A stretch of DNA of 64,000 nucleotides from a virus: positions 1 through 64,000 of the IMG/VR virus record IMGVR_UViG_3300033148_007258; one strand, given 5' to 3'. Under the pieces are notes generated by a model. The model saw only the letters and a list, made by a program, of their open reading frames with translations. It searched no databases and was not told the origin of the DNA. Each line of letters begins with the position of its first letter. Position 1 is the first letter of the stretch. Positions 39,981 to 48,184 of the stretch are shown one piece after another. Both the position numbers and the translations under genes were made by a program.

Positions 39981-40990
39981 ACATGTTAGACATACTTGGA
40001 CCGACAGCGCGTGGAATGACGCGCGGGCGGCAGGCGGTAGAGGAGCGGAAACGCAAGGCGGCGGAAGCTATGCTCACCAAGATGCTGCGGGAATTGCAGA
40101 TTCAGAACGAGCAACAAAAATTGGATTTGAATAAGGGGCGACCGGAGCGCGAGGAATTTGCCCGCTGGCTCGATCTTGCGAAAGAAGGCGTTGATATACC
40201 GGAATCGAAATATAGGGGGCTACAAAGTTTAAGTAAAAGAGTACAGCGGGAAAAAATGCTTGAGCGGCTTAAAACGGGAGACGAATCGGCTATTCGGGCG
40301 GCGTGGGAAGACGCTCTCAATCTGGGTGTTCCAGAGCGGACACTGAATTTAATGATAAGAAACGCACAGAAAAGAGCAAAGGAGTGGGGGCAGGGTTATA
40401 AAAAGGGAGAATTAGATATTCAAAAAAAGGAAAGGGATTTAGCTAAGGCGAATCAACCTCCAGAGCCAGAACCCGTTAAAGCTAATCTGGTGTCTAATTT
40501 TTGGAAGGAAGTTAATAATATCGTAGACAGTTCTTGGCCGGAAGTAATATCGCCAGAAGAGGCATATAGCAAGGTTTTGAGTCGCTGGAAAAAGCGATTT
40601 GGCAGATTACCGGAATACAAGCAAGCGATAGAGTATATTGAATCCTCTGTCAAAGACGAGTTTTCTTCGGAAGGGGTATTAGAAAATGTAGCGCCCCCTT
40701 TTCCCTATGCGACAGAAATACCAAAAGGTTCAGTTAATCTTTTTGGTGCACCTACGTCGGGCGGGGCTGGTCAATTAAGCGTGCCCACACCGGCTACGGG
40801 AATACGGGCGGTAATTGGTATGTTGCGCAGCGCTGATCCCGCTGAAAAGGCACAGGGGAAAATCAAGCTCAGGGATATGCTGGTAAAGATTAATCCCGAA
40901 TATGCGAACTATAAACCAGAAGATTTTACCGATGAAATAATAGAGATTATTATCAAAGGTCTTCAGCAGGGCACAATAGGTATTAAATAA
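39977..40990 (+). CDS. putative internal virion protein, 337 aa
   Basis: It starts in an ATGA overlap with the repeat protein. The first 60 residues are a charged helix (GRQAVEERKRKAAEAMLTKM, LRELQIQNEQQKLDL), the middle is helical, and two proline-rich spacers are present (PPEPEPV; PPFPYATEIP). The last 70 residues are a compact helical domain. Position and composition place it with the ejection proteins. No named family. Confidence 0.7.
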   Translation: MNMLDILGPTARGMTRGRQAVEERKRKAAEAMLTKMLRELQIQNEQQKLDLNKGRPEREEFARWLDLAKEGVDIPESKYRGLQSLSKRVQREKMLERLKTGDESAIRAAWEDALNLGVPERTLNLMIRNAQKRAKEWGQGYKKGELDIQKKERDLAKANQPPEPEPVKANLVSNFWKEVNNIVDSSWPEVISPEEAYSKVLSRWKKRFGRLPEYKQAIEYIESSVKDEFSSEGVLENVAPPFPYATEIPKGSVNLFGAPTSGGAGQLSVPTPATGIRAVIGMLRSADPAEKAQGKIKLRDMLVKINPEYANYKPEDFTDEIIEIIIKGLQQGTIGIK

Positions 40991-40993
40991 ACA

Positions 40994-43900
40994 ATGAACG
41001 GACAGGATAAGAAAAAAGGTTTAATGTCATTAGTGCAGCGGACGTTTAGTGGCGCAGCGCCATCGTTGCCTCAAGCGGGGCAAACGGATAGGCAAACGCA
41101 GCTAAAATCGCTGATTAGCAAAACGTTCGGGGGATTACCAGAACCTACTCAAAAGCCACCGTCTTTTGGAATGCCAGAGATTAAACCCGTTACCGCTCCG
41201 GCAAGCAGCGCGGCTGTTGCACCCTCTGCACTGCGGGCACAGCGGGCAAAGAGCGTCAAAAAGCGTGGTGGAATGACTGACGAAGAATGGTCGCGTGTAT
41301 TAGGTATACCGATACCCGAACCGGAAAAACAGAGTCTTTACAAGGAGATTCAAAGCGTTTTGGCACGCGGCACATCGGCGGCGACGTTCGGGTTGAGTGA
41401 TTTAATTCCCTTGCCGGGTGGAAAGGGTGCGCGTGATTTACAACCCAAATCAACGGCGGGATCGCTGGCGGGTGCGGGTGCAAGCGTTTTAGGTTTTATT
41501 AAAGGCGCTCCTGTCAAGACCGCCAGTAAATTATTGGAAAAAGCTGTACCGAAAACACTTGTTGGAGCAATGGGCAAGAGTGGCGCGACATTAGGGCTGG
41601 CGTCTGGATTGTCTGAAGTATTACCAGCCGCCACTACCAGCGATAAGCCCGTTGAGGATATTTTAAAGAGCACAGCTACCAGCGGTGTAATTGGCGCTCT
41701 ATTCCCCGTGTCTGGAGCAATAACCAACAGGGTGTTAAGAATACCTGTCGCATTGGCTGTTTTTGACAAGATACGAGCGGGAACAGGACAATGGTTTACC
41801 GCCGACGACGTTCTTAGAGGACTCAAGGACGGCACAATAGATAGTAAGGAATTAGCAAATCACGCTTTCAATTATCTGTTGGAGTCTTATTTTGTGACAA
41901 AACAACCGGCATTACGCAGGTCTTTGGTAGCTTTAAAAAAACAGGCGGAAACCACAAAAAAACCTATACCCAGGGATAAACTTGAATCACTGTTTAAGAA
42001 ATATAAGGCGGAACCGGAGACTAAAGAGGCTCCTGTTGAGCCACCCGCAAAACCCGAAGCGCCGCTGGAAACGGGGAAACCCGTCCTTACTAAACCGTTC
42101 GCAGAAAAGCAAGTAGCCCTCGAAGCCAAAGGTGTGCCGTCGGAAGGGAAAGCGGATGTATCGACCATGGGAGCATCTATAGAACAAGCAAGGACGATGT
42201 CAGAGAAGACTCAGAAAATGTTCGATAAACAGCGCGCCGATATTAAGCAGCTAAAGTCAGGCAGATACCAAAGATTAAAAAATAGCATTAAAAGAGCCAC
42301 AGTGGATGTAAGTGGGAACGTAAAGAATGCGCTCTTGAAAAACGGCGGAGAAGAAGGACTGCGAGCGGTGCGGCGCTTCAACCTTCGCAAGGGTGCAACC
42401 AGTAAGGCTCAAGCGATTATCAACAGGTCTTTTGATCGGGTATTCAAAGGATTGTCAAAGAAAGATGAACGTCTTTTATATGATGTCATACAAGCGAAAC
42501 GAACCATTGCCATAGATGAATATAAACCAGAAATGCGGCATCCGGGCGGTTTGGGTGGAGATGCCATGAAGCAATGGCTTAACGATCCCACGAAAGTTCC
42601 TACTGAGAAGCGGGCGATGCTTGAAGAAAGGGCAAATGAATATTTTAATGTCATGCGAGAGCAGCTTGGCGATTTATATAAAAACGGGCTATTAACGCAA
42701 GAACAATATAATAACCTATTAGCCAAAGGCGACTATTCAAGCCGCAAGTTTATACAGCATATTGATCCCGAAAGAACTGGACTTGACAGACAGGGGCGTA
42801 GGATCAGTGTCCCCGACAGTGGCATTAGGGCATTAACATCGGGGAGTGAAAAATCGTTATCAAACAACGCCCGTGAACTTTTATCTGAAGTGGTGACGAG
42901 GACACAATCGAGGATATTGCGTAACAACGCCAATAAGGCGCTTTATGAAGTAGCTAAAAAGAATCCCAATAATGGTGTTGTGTCGTTGGAGAAGGCTATT
43001 CGCACGACTAAAGCGGGAAAACCTGTTTATCAAAAGCCCACCGCTGATTTTGAAAAAATAAGTGTTATGATAGACGGGAAGCATAAAGAAATGTTGATGC
43101 CGAGAGACATGGCGGCTGAGTGGACGATGAACGACCCATTAATTAACCAAACATTAGCTACTGTTATCGGCTGGCTTTCCGGTTCTAAAATCTTAAAACC
43201 TTTTGCAACCGGATTGAACCCCGGATTTGCAGTGCCGAATTTACCAAGGGATATTGCGCATATCTGGGTGGCATCAGAACAGTATTCTTCCACACTTCCA
43301 GTATATCTCGCACAAATGGCACGCGATTTACATACTGTTAAAAAAGATGCTTTTACACGTAAGGGGCGATGGGAAAAATATATAGACGAGGGTGGTGGCA
43401 TGGAGTTCCTTACCCATCAGGGGCGACTAAAACCCAGCTCTCGTGGAGTATGGGGCGCCCTCCAAAGGTTTATGGGTTATGTTGGAGAAACATCGGAGAT
43501 AGGGACGAGGCTTGCACTCCGTGAAAGGGGAATACGCAATGGGCTTTCCCCTGAAGAAGCAACGGCAGAAGCGCGGGATTATCTCGACTTTAGTCAAGGG
43601 GGGTCGTTTGTTAAGGCCCTTGATTCTGGCATACCCTATTTAAACGCTGGCGTTCAGGGGACACGGGGCATTGTCAGGGCGGCGCAACGCAATCCAGCTC
43701 GTTTTGCATATCAAATTGCACAACTTGGCACAATAGCATCCAGTTTATATTTAGCAAACCATCACGTCAACAAAGAATGCTGGGATGCGATTTCTGATAG
43801 AGAAAAAATAAACAATTTCATTATCACAACACCCTTTTCCTATAAAGATAAAAACGGCAACACGCGATACATATATTTCAAAATAGCGAAAGACCAGGGA

Positions 43901-44770
43901 CAGAGGGTTTTTGCTACCATATTCGAGAGCTTGATGGGCAAGTATTTAGGTGAAGATATTGATCTGAGTATGGCGGTAAAGGCGGCGGAAGATGCCATAC
44001 CCATAATTCCGACACAGTCAATTCCACCGTCAATAGATGCACTTTTGGGATATGCTTCCAATTACGATTTTTGGAAAGACGAGAATATATGGAAGGGCAC
44101 AGAAGATATAAAACCGGAATTGGAATATAATAAATATACTAATCCAGCGTGGAAAAAAGCGGGAGAGATAACGGGGCTTTCGCCGGAACGTCTCAGTTTT
44201 GGGGCACAGCAGTTTTTTACTTACGGCAATATTTGGACGGCTATGGCAGGTGAGGGGTATAAACAGTTAAAGCAATTAACGCAGGGCGGTCCGGCAGGCG
44301 AAGATGAACGGAAGTTTGTTGAAAGGCTTATACACCTGCCTGTTGTACGCAGGTTTGTGAGTTCCACGTCTCCGTATCAGGAAATTAGAGATGAGATTAA
44401 AGGGCTGAAGGTTGAGGAAAATTCCAGAAGAACATTGCAGAATCGCGAATTTGACAAACTTTTAGATAAGAAGTCGAACGACAGCACATTAAGGGCATAT
44501 CTTGTAAAACAATCACCAGAAGACAGAACACGGCTCCTACAAAGAATGAAAAGATACAGACGGCTTGAGGATGTTCCCGAAAGGTCTTGGTGGTTACAGA
44601 TTGCCGATTTAGCGCCAGAGCAAAGGGCGCAGGTTTTTTATAAGAAATATTCTCAAGCTGATGAATCCCAAAAAAGGGTGTTGTTGAAATATGCAAAGAC
44701 GGTTCCCGGTATTACATCAGAAAGATTTCGGAAAAAATTTATAGAACTCTCAAAAATAAACAAGAGGTGA
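40994..44770 (+). CDS. large polyvalent internal virion protein (LPD38-like), 1258 aa
   Basis: The longest protein in the window. Residues about 1-100 are a disordered, basic, proline-rich leader. Residues about 110-300 contain small-residue-rich hydrophobic helices (STAGSLAGAGASVLGFIKGA; GVIGALFPVSGAI). Residues about 400-1000 include PFATGLNPGFAVPNLPRDIA and LNAGVQGTRGIV, the pattern of the large polyvalent protein-associated domain 38 found in phage proteins ejected into the host. The C-terminus is helical and charged. It probably travels with the DNA and may span the host membrane. Confidence 0.8.
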   Translation: MNGQDKKKGLMSLVQRTFSGAAPSLPQAGQTDRQTQLKSLISKTFGGLPEPTQKPPSFGMPEIKPVTAPASSAAVAPSALRAQRAKSVKKRGGMTDEEWSRVLGIPIPEPEKQSLYKEIQSVLARGTSAATFGLSDLIPLPGGKGARDLQPKSTAGSLAGAGASVLGFIKGAPVKTASKLLEKAVPKTLVGAMGKSGATLGLASGLSEVLPAATTSDKPVEDILKSTATSGVIGALFPVSGAITNRVLRIPVALAVFDKIRAGTGQWFTADDVLRGLKDGTIDSKELANHAFNYLLESYFVTKQPALRRSLVALKKQAETTKKPIPRDKLESLFKKYKAEPETKEAPVEPPAKPEAPLETGKPVLTKPFAEKQVALEAKGVPSEGKADVSTMGASIEQARTMSEKTQKMFDKQRADIKQLKSGRYQRLKNSIKRATVDVSGNVKNALLKNGGEEGLRAVRRFNLRKGATSKAQAIINRSFDRVFKGLSKKDERLLYDVIQAKRTIAIDEYKPEMRHPGGLGGDAMKQWLNDPTKVPTEKRAMLEERANEYFNVMREQLGDLYKNGLLTQEQYNNLLAKGDYSSRKFIQHIDPERTGLDRQGRRISVPDSGIRALTSGSEKSLSNNARELLSEVVTRTQSRILRNNANKALYEVAKKNPNNGVVSLEKAIRTTKAGKPVYQKPTADFEKISVMIDGKHKEMLMPRDMAAEWTMNDPLINQTLATVIGWLSGSKILKPFATGLNPGFAVPNLPRDIAHIWVASEQYSSTLPVYLAQMARDLHTVKKDAFTRKGRWEKYIDEGGGMEFLTHQGRLKPSSRGVWGALQRFMGYVGETSEIGTRLALRERGIRNGLSPEEATAEARDYLDFSQGGSFVKALDSGIPYLNAGVQGTRGIVRAAQRNPARFAYQIAQLGTIASSLYLANHHVNKECWDAISDREKINNFIITTPFSYKDKNGNTRYIYFKIAKDQGQRVFATIFESLMGKYLGEDIDLSMAVKAAEDAIPIIPTQSIPPSIDALLGYASNYDFWKDENIWKGTEDIKPELEYNKYTNPAWKKAGEITGLSPERLSFGAQQFFTYGNIWTAMAGEGYKQLKQLTQGGPAGEDERKFVERLIHLPVVRRFVSSTSPYQEIRDEIKGLKVEENSRRTLQNREFDKLLDKKSNDSTLRAYLVKQSPEDRTRLLQRMKRYRRLEDVPERSWWLQIADLAPEQRAQVFYKKYSQADESQKRVLLKYAKTVPGITSERFRKKFIELSKINKR

Positions 44771-44775
44771 TGGGC

Positions 44776-45342
44776 ATGAGTAAAATCAAAGACTCGAAAA
44801 TGATTATTGTGGCGGCGCTGGTTGTCCTGCTTAGCGCGGCAGGGGTTACTGTCGGCGCGAAAAACAGAGCCAGCCCGGCGGCGGAGTACGGGTTCGACCG
44901 CACTAATGTTTCTTATATCGTGTACAGTGAAACGGATTCGCTGGAGGGCACGGCTGATACATTATATAGCAATGTCTACGCGATTCCGCGGGCTGAGTAT
45001 TTCTCATTGTCGGTAGTTCTGGACACGAATACTACGGCGAACAGCGGCGGCGTTCTGCCGAAAGTGGGGTTACAGTATGCCATATTGAGCACAAACCGGC
45101 GGTTTCTCTTACAGGACGACAGCACGTCTATATGGTGTACGTTGACGGACAGCATTCGGAGTTTCGCGGATTTTACCAATACACACGCGAATTTCGACAG
45201 CGACTTGAGCGGCAATGAATACGGCGAGATTCACACCGTTGCACCGGCGCCGTGTATTTATATTCTTTTTAGAATTTACACAGCGACAGGGCACGCGGCG
45301 GGCAGTGTTTATCGGTATGTCATGGAGTTTTTCCCACAATAA
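44776..45342 (+). CDS. Sec-exported beta-rich protein, 188 aa
   Basis: GAGGTG lies 6 bases before the ATG at 44776, so that start is preferred to the GTG at 44767. MSKIKDSKMIIVAALVVLLS, AAGVTVGA is a signal peptide or anchor. The mature part is strand-rich and threonine-rich (VSYIVYSETDSLEGTADTLY; YFSLSVVLDTNTTANSGGVL), similar in style to the exported protein at 15811. No family recognised. It is followed directly by the lysis genes. Confidence 0.78.
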   Translation: MSKIKDSKMIIVAALVVLLSAAGVTVGAKNRASPAAEYGFDRTNVSYIVYSETDSLEGTADTLYSNVYAIPRAEYFSLSVVLDTNTTANSGGVLPKVGLQYAILSTNRRFLLQDDSTSIWCTLTDSIRSFADFTNTHANFDSDLSGNEYGEIHTVAPAPCIYILFRIYTATGHAAGSVYRYVMEFFPQ

Positions 45343-45364
45343 TGGTAGGGGGTGTGAGGGTGGA

Positions 45365-45625
45365 ATGGCAGAAAATGGCGGCAACAACAAAGTAACCCTT
45401 ATTGAAATCAAGGCGACTCTGTCACAGATTCAGGGTAAGCAGGAGGAAGCCCATCACGACATCAGGGAAATCAAGGAGGCTCTTTTTGAGCCGGACAGGG
45501 GATTGTTTGCCCGTGTGAAAACGAATACGCAATTCCGCAAATCAGCCAGTAAGGTTTTGTGGGCATTTTTTATTGCCATAACAGGCGGAATTGCCGTTGT
45601 GCTACGAGAATTTATTCTTAAATAA
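45365..45625 (+). CDS. XhlA-like holin-associated membrane protein, 86 aa
   Basis: The start at 45365 (MAENGGNNKVTLIEIKATLS) is preceded by GAGGGTGGA; the in-frame upstream extension lies inside the previous gene. A coiled-coil N-terminal part (IKATLSQIQGKQEEAHHDIR, EIKEAL) leads to a single C-terminal membrane helix (VLWAFFIAITGGIAVVL). This layout is typical of XhlA-type lysis accessory proteins. It opens a three-gene membrane cassette. Confidence 0.75.
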   Translation: MAENGGNNKVTLIEIKATLSQIQGKQEEAHHDIREIKEALFEPDRGLFARVKTNTQFRKSASKVLWAFFIAITGGIAVVLREFILK

Positions 45626-45653
45626 TCATCATCATTTAACATCGGGAGGCATC

Positions 45654-45917
45654 ATGGACAGTATTTTAGGATTTATCACAGATAACGTGCTGGCGTCGAT
45701 TCTGTCGGCATTAGCAATCATTGGCGGTTACTTCTTCAAGAAGGGTTCAAAGAAAATCTTTACCGTTCTCTGGGAAGTGACCGAAGTAATCAAGGCGATA
45801 TTGGACGCATTTCAGCTGGACGCCGATGGGAAGGTCGTTGTCACGAAGGAAGAAGTGCAGAAAATCAAGAAAGAGATTTCGGACGTACGTGCGCTGTTCG
45901 CAAAGCCGACTCCATAA
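45654..45917 (+). CDS. putative holin, 87 aa
   Basis: CGGGAGGCATCATG marks the start at 45654. An N-terminal hydrophobic stretch (FITDNVLASILSALAIIGGY) is followed by a basic patch (FFKKGSKK), a second moderately hydrophobic helix, and a charged helical tail (VTKEEVQKIKKEISDVRALF). Size and neighbours suit a holin, which would let the endolysin reach the cell wall. No signature motif, so the assignment is by context. Confidence 0.65.
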   Translation: MDSILGFITDNVLASILSALAIIGGYFFKKGSKKIFTVLWEVTEVIKAILDAFQLDADGKVVVTKEEVQKIKKEISDVRALFAKPTP

Positions 45918-46120
45918 TGAACAGGTTCAGGAAATACTGGCGGCTATTGAATCTTTTTAGGGTCATCCGGGATTTGACAAAACACCCTGAAAAGATTAAG
46001 CAGAAGAAAGCGCTCATCACGCTTACACTTGGAATATGCGCGGCGCTGACGTACATTCTCGACCCTGATATTGTGCGGCAGATACAGGATTTTCTGCTCA
46101 GCATCATCAACGGGATGTAA
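45917..46120 (+). CDS. small membrane protein of lysis cassette, 67 aa
   Basis: It starts inside the previous stop (TAATG). A basic first half (NRFRKYWRLLNLFRVIRDLT) is followed by one membrane helix (KKALITLTLGICAALTYIL) and a short amphipathic tail. It may be a second holin or antiholin-like partner. It is the last gene of the long virion operon, ending 100 bases before a strong terminator. Confidence 0.7.
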   Translation: MNRFRKYWRLLNLFRVIRDLTKHPEKIKQKKALITLTLGICAALTYILDPDIVRQIQDFLLSIINGM

Positions 46121-46220
46121 CCACTTTATCCCTATATTGTTGTATATTAGTATATCTCATCCACCGTGCGTGGAAGGAGTTCCGGTGCCGTCACTAAACA
46201 CGTGGCGTCATCTGCCAAGA

Positions 46221-46243
46221 AGCCTCCGGTTAGGGGGCTTTTT
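46221..46243 (+). terminator. intrinsic terminator between convergent operons
   Basis: AGCCTCC (46221-46227), loop GGTTA, GGGGGCT (46233-46239), then TTTTT. A 7-bp stem with one G-T pair and a U-run ends the virion operon. The minus-strand beta-barrel gene ends at 46246, so the hairpin sits exactly at the junction. Confidence 0.85.
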
Positions 46244-46245
46244 GT

Positions 46246-46956
46246 TTAAAACGAGATACCTAAGCTAAGGGGAATGTACTGCGTATTGTCATCGTCGGTA
46301 AAAATAATGCAATATCTGGCTTCGAGAAAGAGGTCTACATCGGGACTTATCGGAAAGAATAAACCCGCACCAATGTTCAGAATTGGCTTTGTTTCACTGT
46401 CACCATCAAGTGAAAAGGAATCGCCTCTGTAATAAAAAGATATGTCATCTATTGAAAAATAGTTTATTCCCATTCCCCCCAAAAGATAAAACTTGGTTGA
46501 ACTTTCTTTTGGTGATAATATTGTTTTCAGGCTTAATGTAGCAGATAAGGCAGAGGCGTTGGCACCACTAATTGTCAAGCCGGAAACATTTCTAATATTC
46601 ACACCGGACTCATCGCTTACCCAATCAAGAAAACCATCTTCATCAAATCCAAACATAATATAATGGCTATTTATATTTAAATAGAGGGTTTTCGTTAGCG
46701 GTATATTTGTGCTACCCAAAAACCCAAACCCATTGTTCCAACAATCGCCGAATTCATCAGGTGCGGAAGGAAATGAATATATAAAACCGAACCCCCCTTT
46801 AGTTTTAACCCCTTCTTTGTTTTGAGTTTCTTGCTCATTGGTTGTTTGTATTATCTGCGGCGGCGGCGCAATAGCCTCAACTTTGGTTAGAGAAGTATAT
46901 CCGCATTGCACAAAACTTGCGGACACGAATAAAGCAACGATTAAAAAACGCTTCAC
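46246..46956 (-). CDS. outer-membrane beta-barrel protein (lysogenic conversion candidate), 236 aa
   Basis: A GTG start at 46956 with GGAGGGTTTATT upstream. MKRFLIVALFVSASFVQC is a signal peptide; C18 could be lipidated, although the lipobox is poor. A linker (about 25-55) is followed by eight or so alternating amphipathic strands with aromatic girdles (GGFGFIYSFPSAPDEFGDCW; LYLNINSHYIMFGFDEDG; DLFLEARYCIIFTDDDN) ending in LSLGISF, the C-terminal aromatic typical of outer-membrane barrels. It lies 23 bases behind the repressor gene on the same strand, so it is probably made in the lysogen. Barrels of this kind could block phage adsorption or bind host factors. Confidence 0.8.
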   Translation of the reverse strand: MKRFLIVALFVSASFVQCGYTSLTKVEAIAPPPQIIQTTNEQETQNKEGVKTKGGFGFIYSFPSAPDEFGDCWNNGFGFLGSTNIPLTKTLYLNINSHYIMFGFDEDGFLDWVSDESGVNIRNVSGLTISGANASALSATLSLKTILSPKESSTKFYLLGGMGINYFSIDDISFYYRGDSFSLDGDSETKPILNIGAGLFFPISPDVDLFLEARYCIIFTDDDNTQYIPLSLGISF

Positions 46957-46979
46957 AATAAACCCTCCTTGTTTTTAAG

Positions 46980-47414
46980 TTATTCTTCCTCACTACTGCT
47001 GCGGTATATAAACAGCATGTCGATATAATCCTGCTTTGTGGGTTTTTGATTGGCGCGGAAACAGATAGACTTCAACCACTGAACTTCGGCTTCATTGATA
47101 AACATCATACGCATAGTCTTTTCATCTTCGAGAAGTTCCCGCAGTCCGTCAGTGATACCGGTATATTCGGGGGCGGGTTCGTGGACGGCTGGTGGATCGG
47201 GTTCGGTGTTCTCTCTAAACAAGTCTTCCCATTTAATATTAAGCGCCCTTGCAAGTCCTTTAATGGTACTTACATGAAAATATGGTCTGTTGCCGTTTTC
47301 TAATTCAGATATAGTAGAGCGATCAATGCCAGAAATTTCTGCAAGTTTTTGTTGAGTCAACCTCTTGCCTTTCCTGAAAAAACGTATATTATCACCAATT
47401 TTTTTTGCGTCCAT
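46980..47414 (-). CDS. XRE-family phage repressor (CI-like), 144 aa
   Basis: Residues 6-60 (IGDNIRFFRKGKRLTQQKLA, EISGIDRSTISELENGNRPY) are a well-formed Cro/C1 helix-turn-helix. A proline-rich linker (about 72-88) joins a helical C-terminal domain. It is transcribed away from a divergent early promoter, the standard place of a lysogeny repressor. No self-cleavage (S24) domain is present, so induction must differ from lambda. No clear ribosome site precedes ATG 47414, so a leaderless message is possible. It probably binds TTGCGTA-type sites at 47441, 47526 and 7393. Confidence 0.9.
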   Translation of the reverse strand: MDAKKIGDNIRFFRKGKRLTQQKLAEISGIDRSTISELENGNRPYFHVSTIKGLARALNIKWEDLFRENTEPDPPAVHEPAPEYTGITDGLRELLEDEKTMRMMFINEAEVQWLKSICFRANQKPTKQDYIDMLFIYRSSSEEE

Positions 47415-47440
47415 AATTCGATAATAATTAGTATATTATG

Positions 47441-47452
47441 TTGCGTATACAA
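47441..47452 (+). promoter_or_regulatory. putative operator, TTGCGTATACAA
   Basis: A short palindrome-like TTG...CAA site 27 bases upstream of the repressor start, in the repressor's own control region. It is related to TGCGTACAACAA at 47526-47537 and TTGTACGCAA at 7396-7405. Autoregulation by the XRE repressor is the simplest reading. Confidence 0.5.
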
Positions 47453-47482
47453 TTAATATATGATGTAAATACAAAATTTCTC

Positions 47483-47511
47483 TTGACAAATTGTTGTGAT
47501 TGTTGTATATT
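47483..47511 (+). promoter_or_regulatory. sigma-70-type early promoter
   Basis: TTGACA (47483-47488) and TATATT (47506-47511) are separated by 17 bases. The predicted start lies near 47519. It reads rightward into the small genes, the integrase and the replication region. The same box pair drives the minus operon at 7404-7432. Confidence 0.82.
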
Positions 47512-47525
47512 CCTTACAGACTAAA

Positions 47526-47537
47526 TGCGTACAACAA
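47526..47537 (+). promoter_or_regulatory. putative operator, TGCGTACAACAA
   Basis: An exact inverted match of 12 bases to 7393-7404. It lies just downstream of the early promoter, covering about +8 to +19, where a bound repressor would block transcription. Confidence 0.55.
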
Positions 47538-47560
47538 CAATCAATCATAAGGAGGTTCTT

Positions 47561-47719
47561 ATGTGTTCAGAGAACAATCACAATTTCGGCTCGCCGAATT
47601 CTGCGCCGGGAAATTATATTAATTTTGCAATCTGTACAAAATGTGGCGCTGTTCTTGAAATCCGTTATGACGTCGAGAGCAGAAAACTTTACACCAGATT
47701 GATTGACCTGAAAAAATAA
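47561..47719 (+). CDS. small Cys-containing protein, 52 aa (first early gene)
   Basis: AAGGAGGTTCTTATG gives the start at 47561; the in-frame ATG at 47525 lies inside the operator. It reads MCSENNHNFGSPNSAPGNYI, then CTKCGAVLEIRYD, with one CxxC pair, so it may bind zinc as a dimer or with C2. As the first gene after the early promoter it fills the place of Cro-like or antirepressor genes, but it does not look like a helix-turn-helix protein. Confidence 0.72.
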   Translation: MCSENNHNFGSPNSAPGNYINFAICTKCGAVLEIRYDVESRKLYTRLIDLKK

Positions 47720-47725
47720 TGTTTT

Positions 47726-47887
47726 TTATCTATGTCCGGTTGGCGGGTTTAACCCGCTCAGCGTATTGTATAGATATGTAATAAAATCTAATATTGCTTT
47801 TTGTTTATCTGGTTCAATAAAACACGTTATTTTCTCATTGTTCATGGCTGTTTTTACGATTTCGACTGTTGCTTCGAGGTTATCCAT
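47726..47887 (-). CDS. small helical protein on the minus strand, 53 aa
   Basis: Between two plus-strand genes, the minus strand holds an ATG at 47887 with GGAAG upstream and a TAA at 47726-47728. The product, MDNLEATVEIVKTAMNNEKI, then EPDKQKAILDFITYLYNTLS, has protein-like composition and amphipathic helices. It fills an otherwise empty 200-base gap. An antisense gene in an early operon is unusual, and no family is recognised. Chance cannot be excluded. Confidence 0.5.
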   Translation of the reverse strand: MDNLEATVEIVKTAMNNEKITCFIEPDKQKAILDFITYLYNTLSGLNPPTGHR

Positions 47888-47921
47888 GATGACTTCCGTT
47901 AATGGTTAAAGGAGTCCAGTT

Positions 47922-48107
47922 TTGAGTAATAATGGTAAAGACGAAAACAAGAGCGTTATGATTCGTATTCGGCGCAAGAACCGTGACCAGTTGCGCAAGC
48001 TATGTGAACTCGATAAACGCATGAATCTCATTGATGAACTCGACTTCATTATTGAAAACGAATTAAGGTTAAGGCTAATGGAGACAGAAAAGAAGCCTTA
48101 TCGGTAA
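47922..48107 (+). CDS. ribbon-helix-helix-like protein, 61 aa
   Basis: A TTG start with AAAGGAGTCCAG upstream. SVMIRIRRKNRDQLRKLCEL, DKRMNLIDELDFIIENEL reads as strand, helix, turn, helix, the ribbon-helix-helix order, with a basic strand. It may be a DNA-binding regulator of the early operon. The fit is by layout rather than by a diagnostic motif. Confidence 0.68.
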   Translation: MSNNGKDENKSVMIRIRRKNRDQLRKLCELDKRMNLIDELDFIIENELRLRLMETEKKPYR

Positions 48108-48184
48108 TATATTTTTTTCTTGTCTCTGAAGCAAGGGAAATCTTATCGAATTTATTTTCAATGTTTTACGAGGAGTATATTTAA

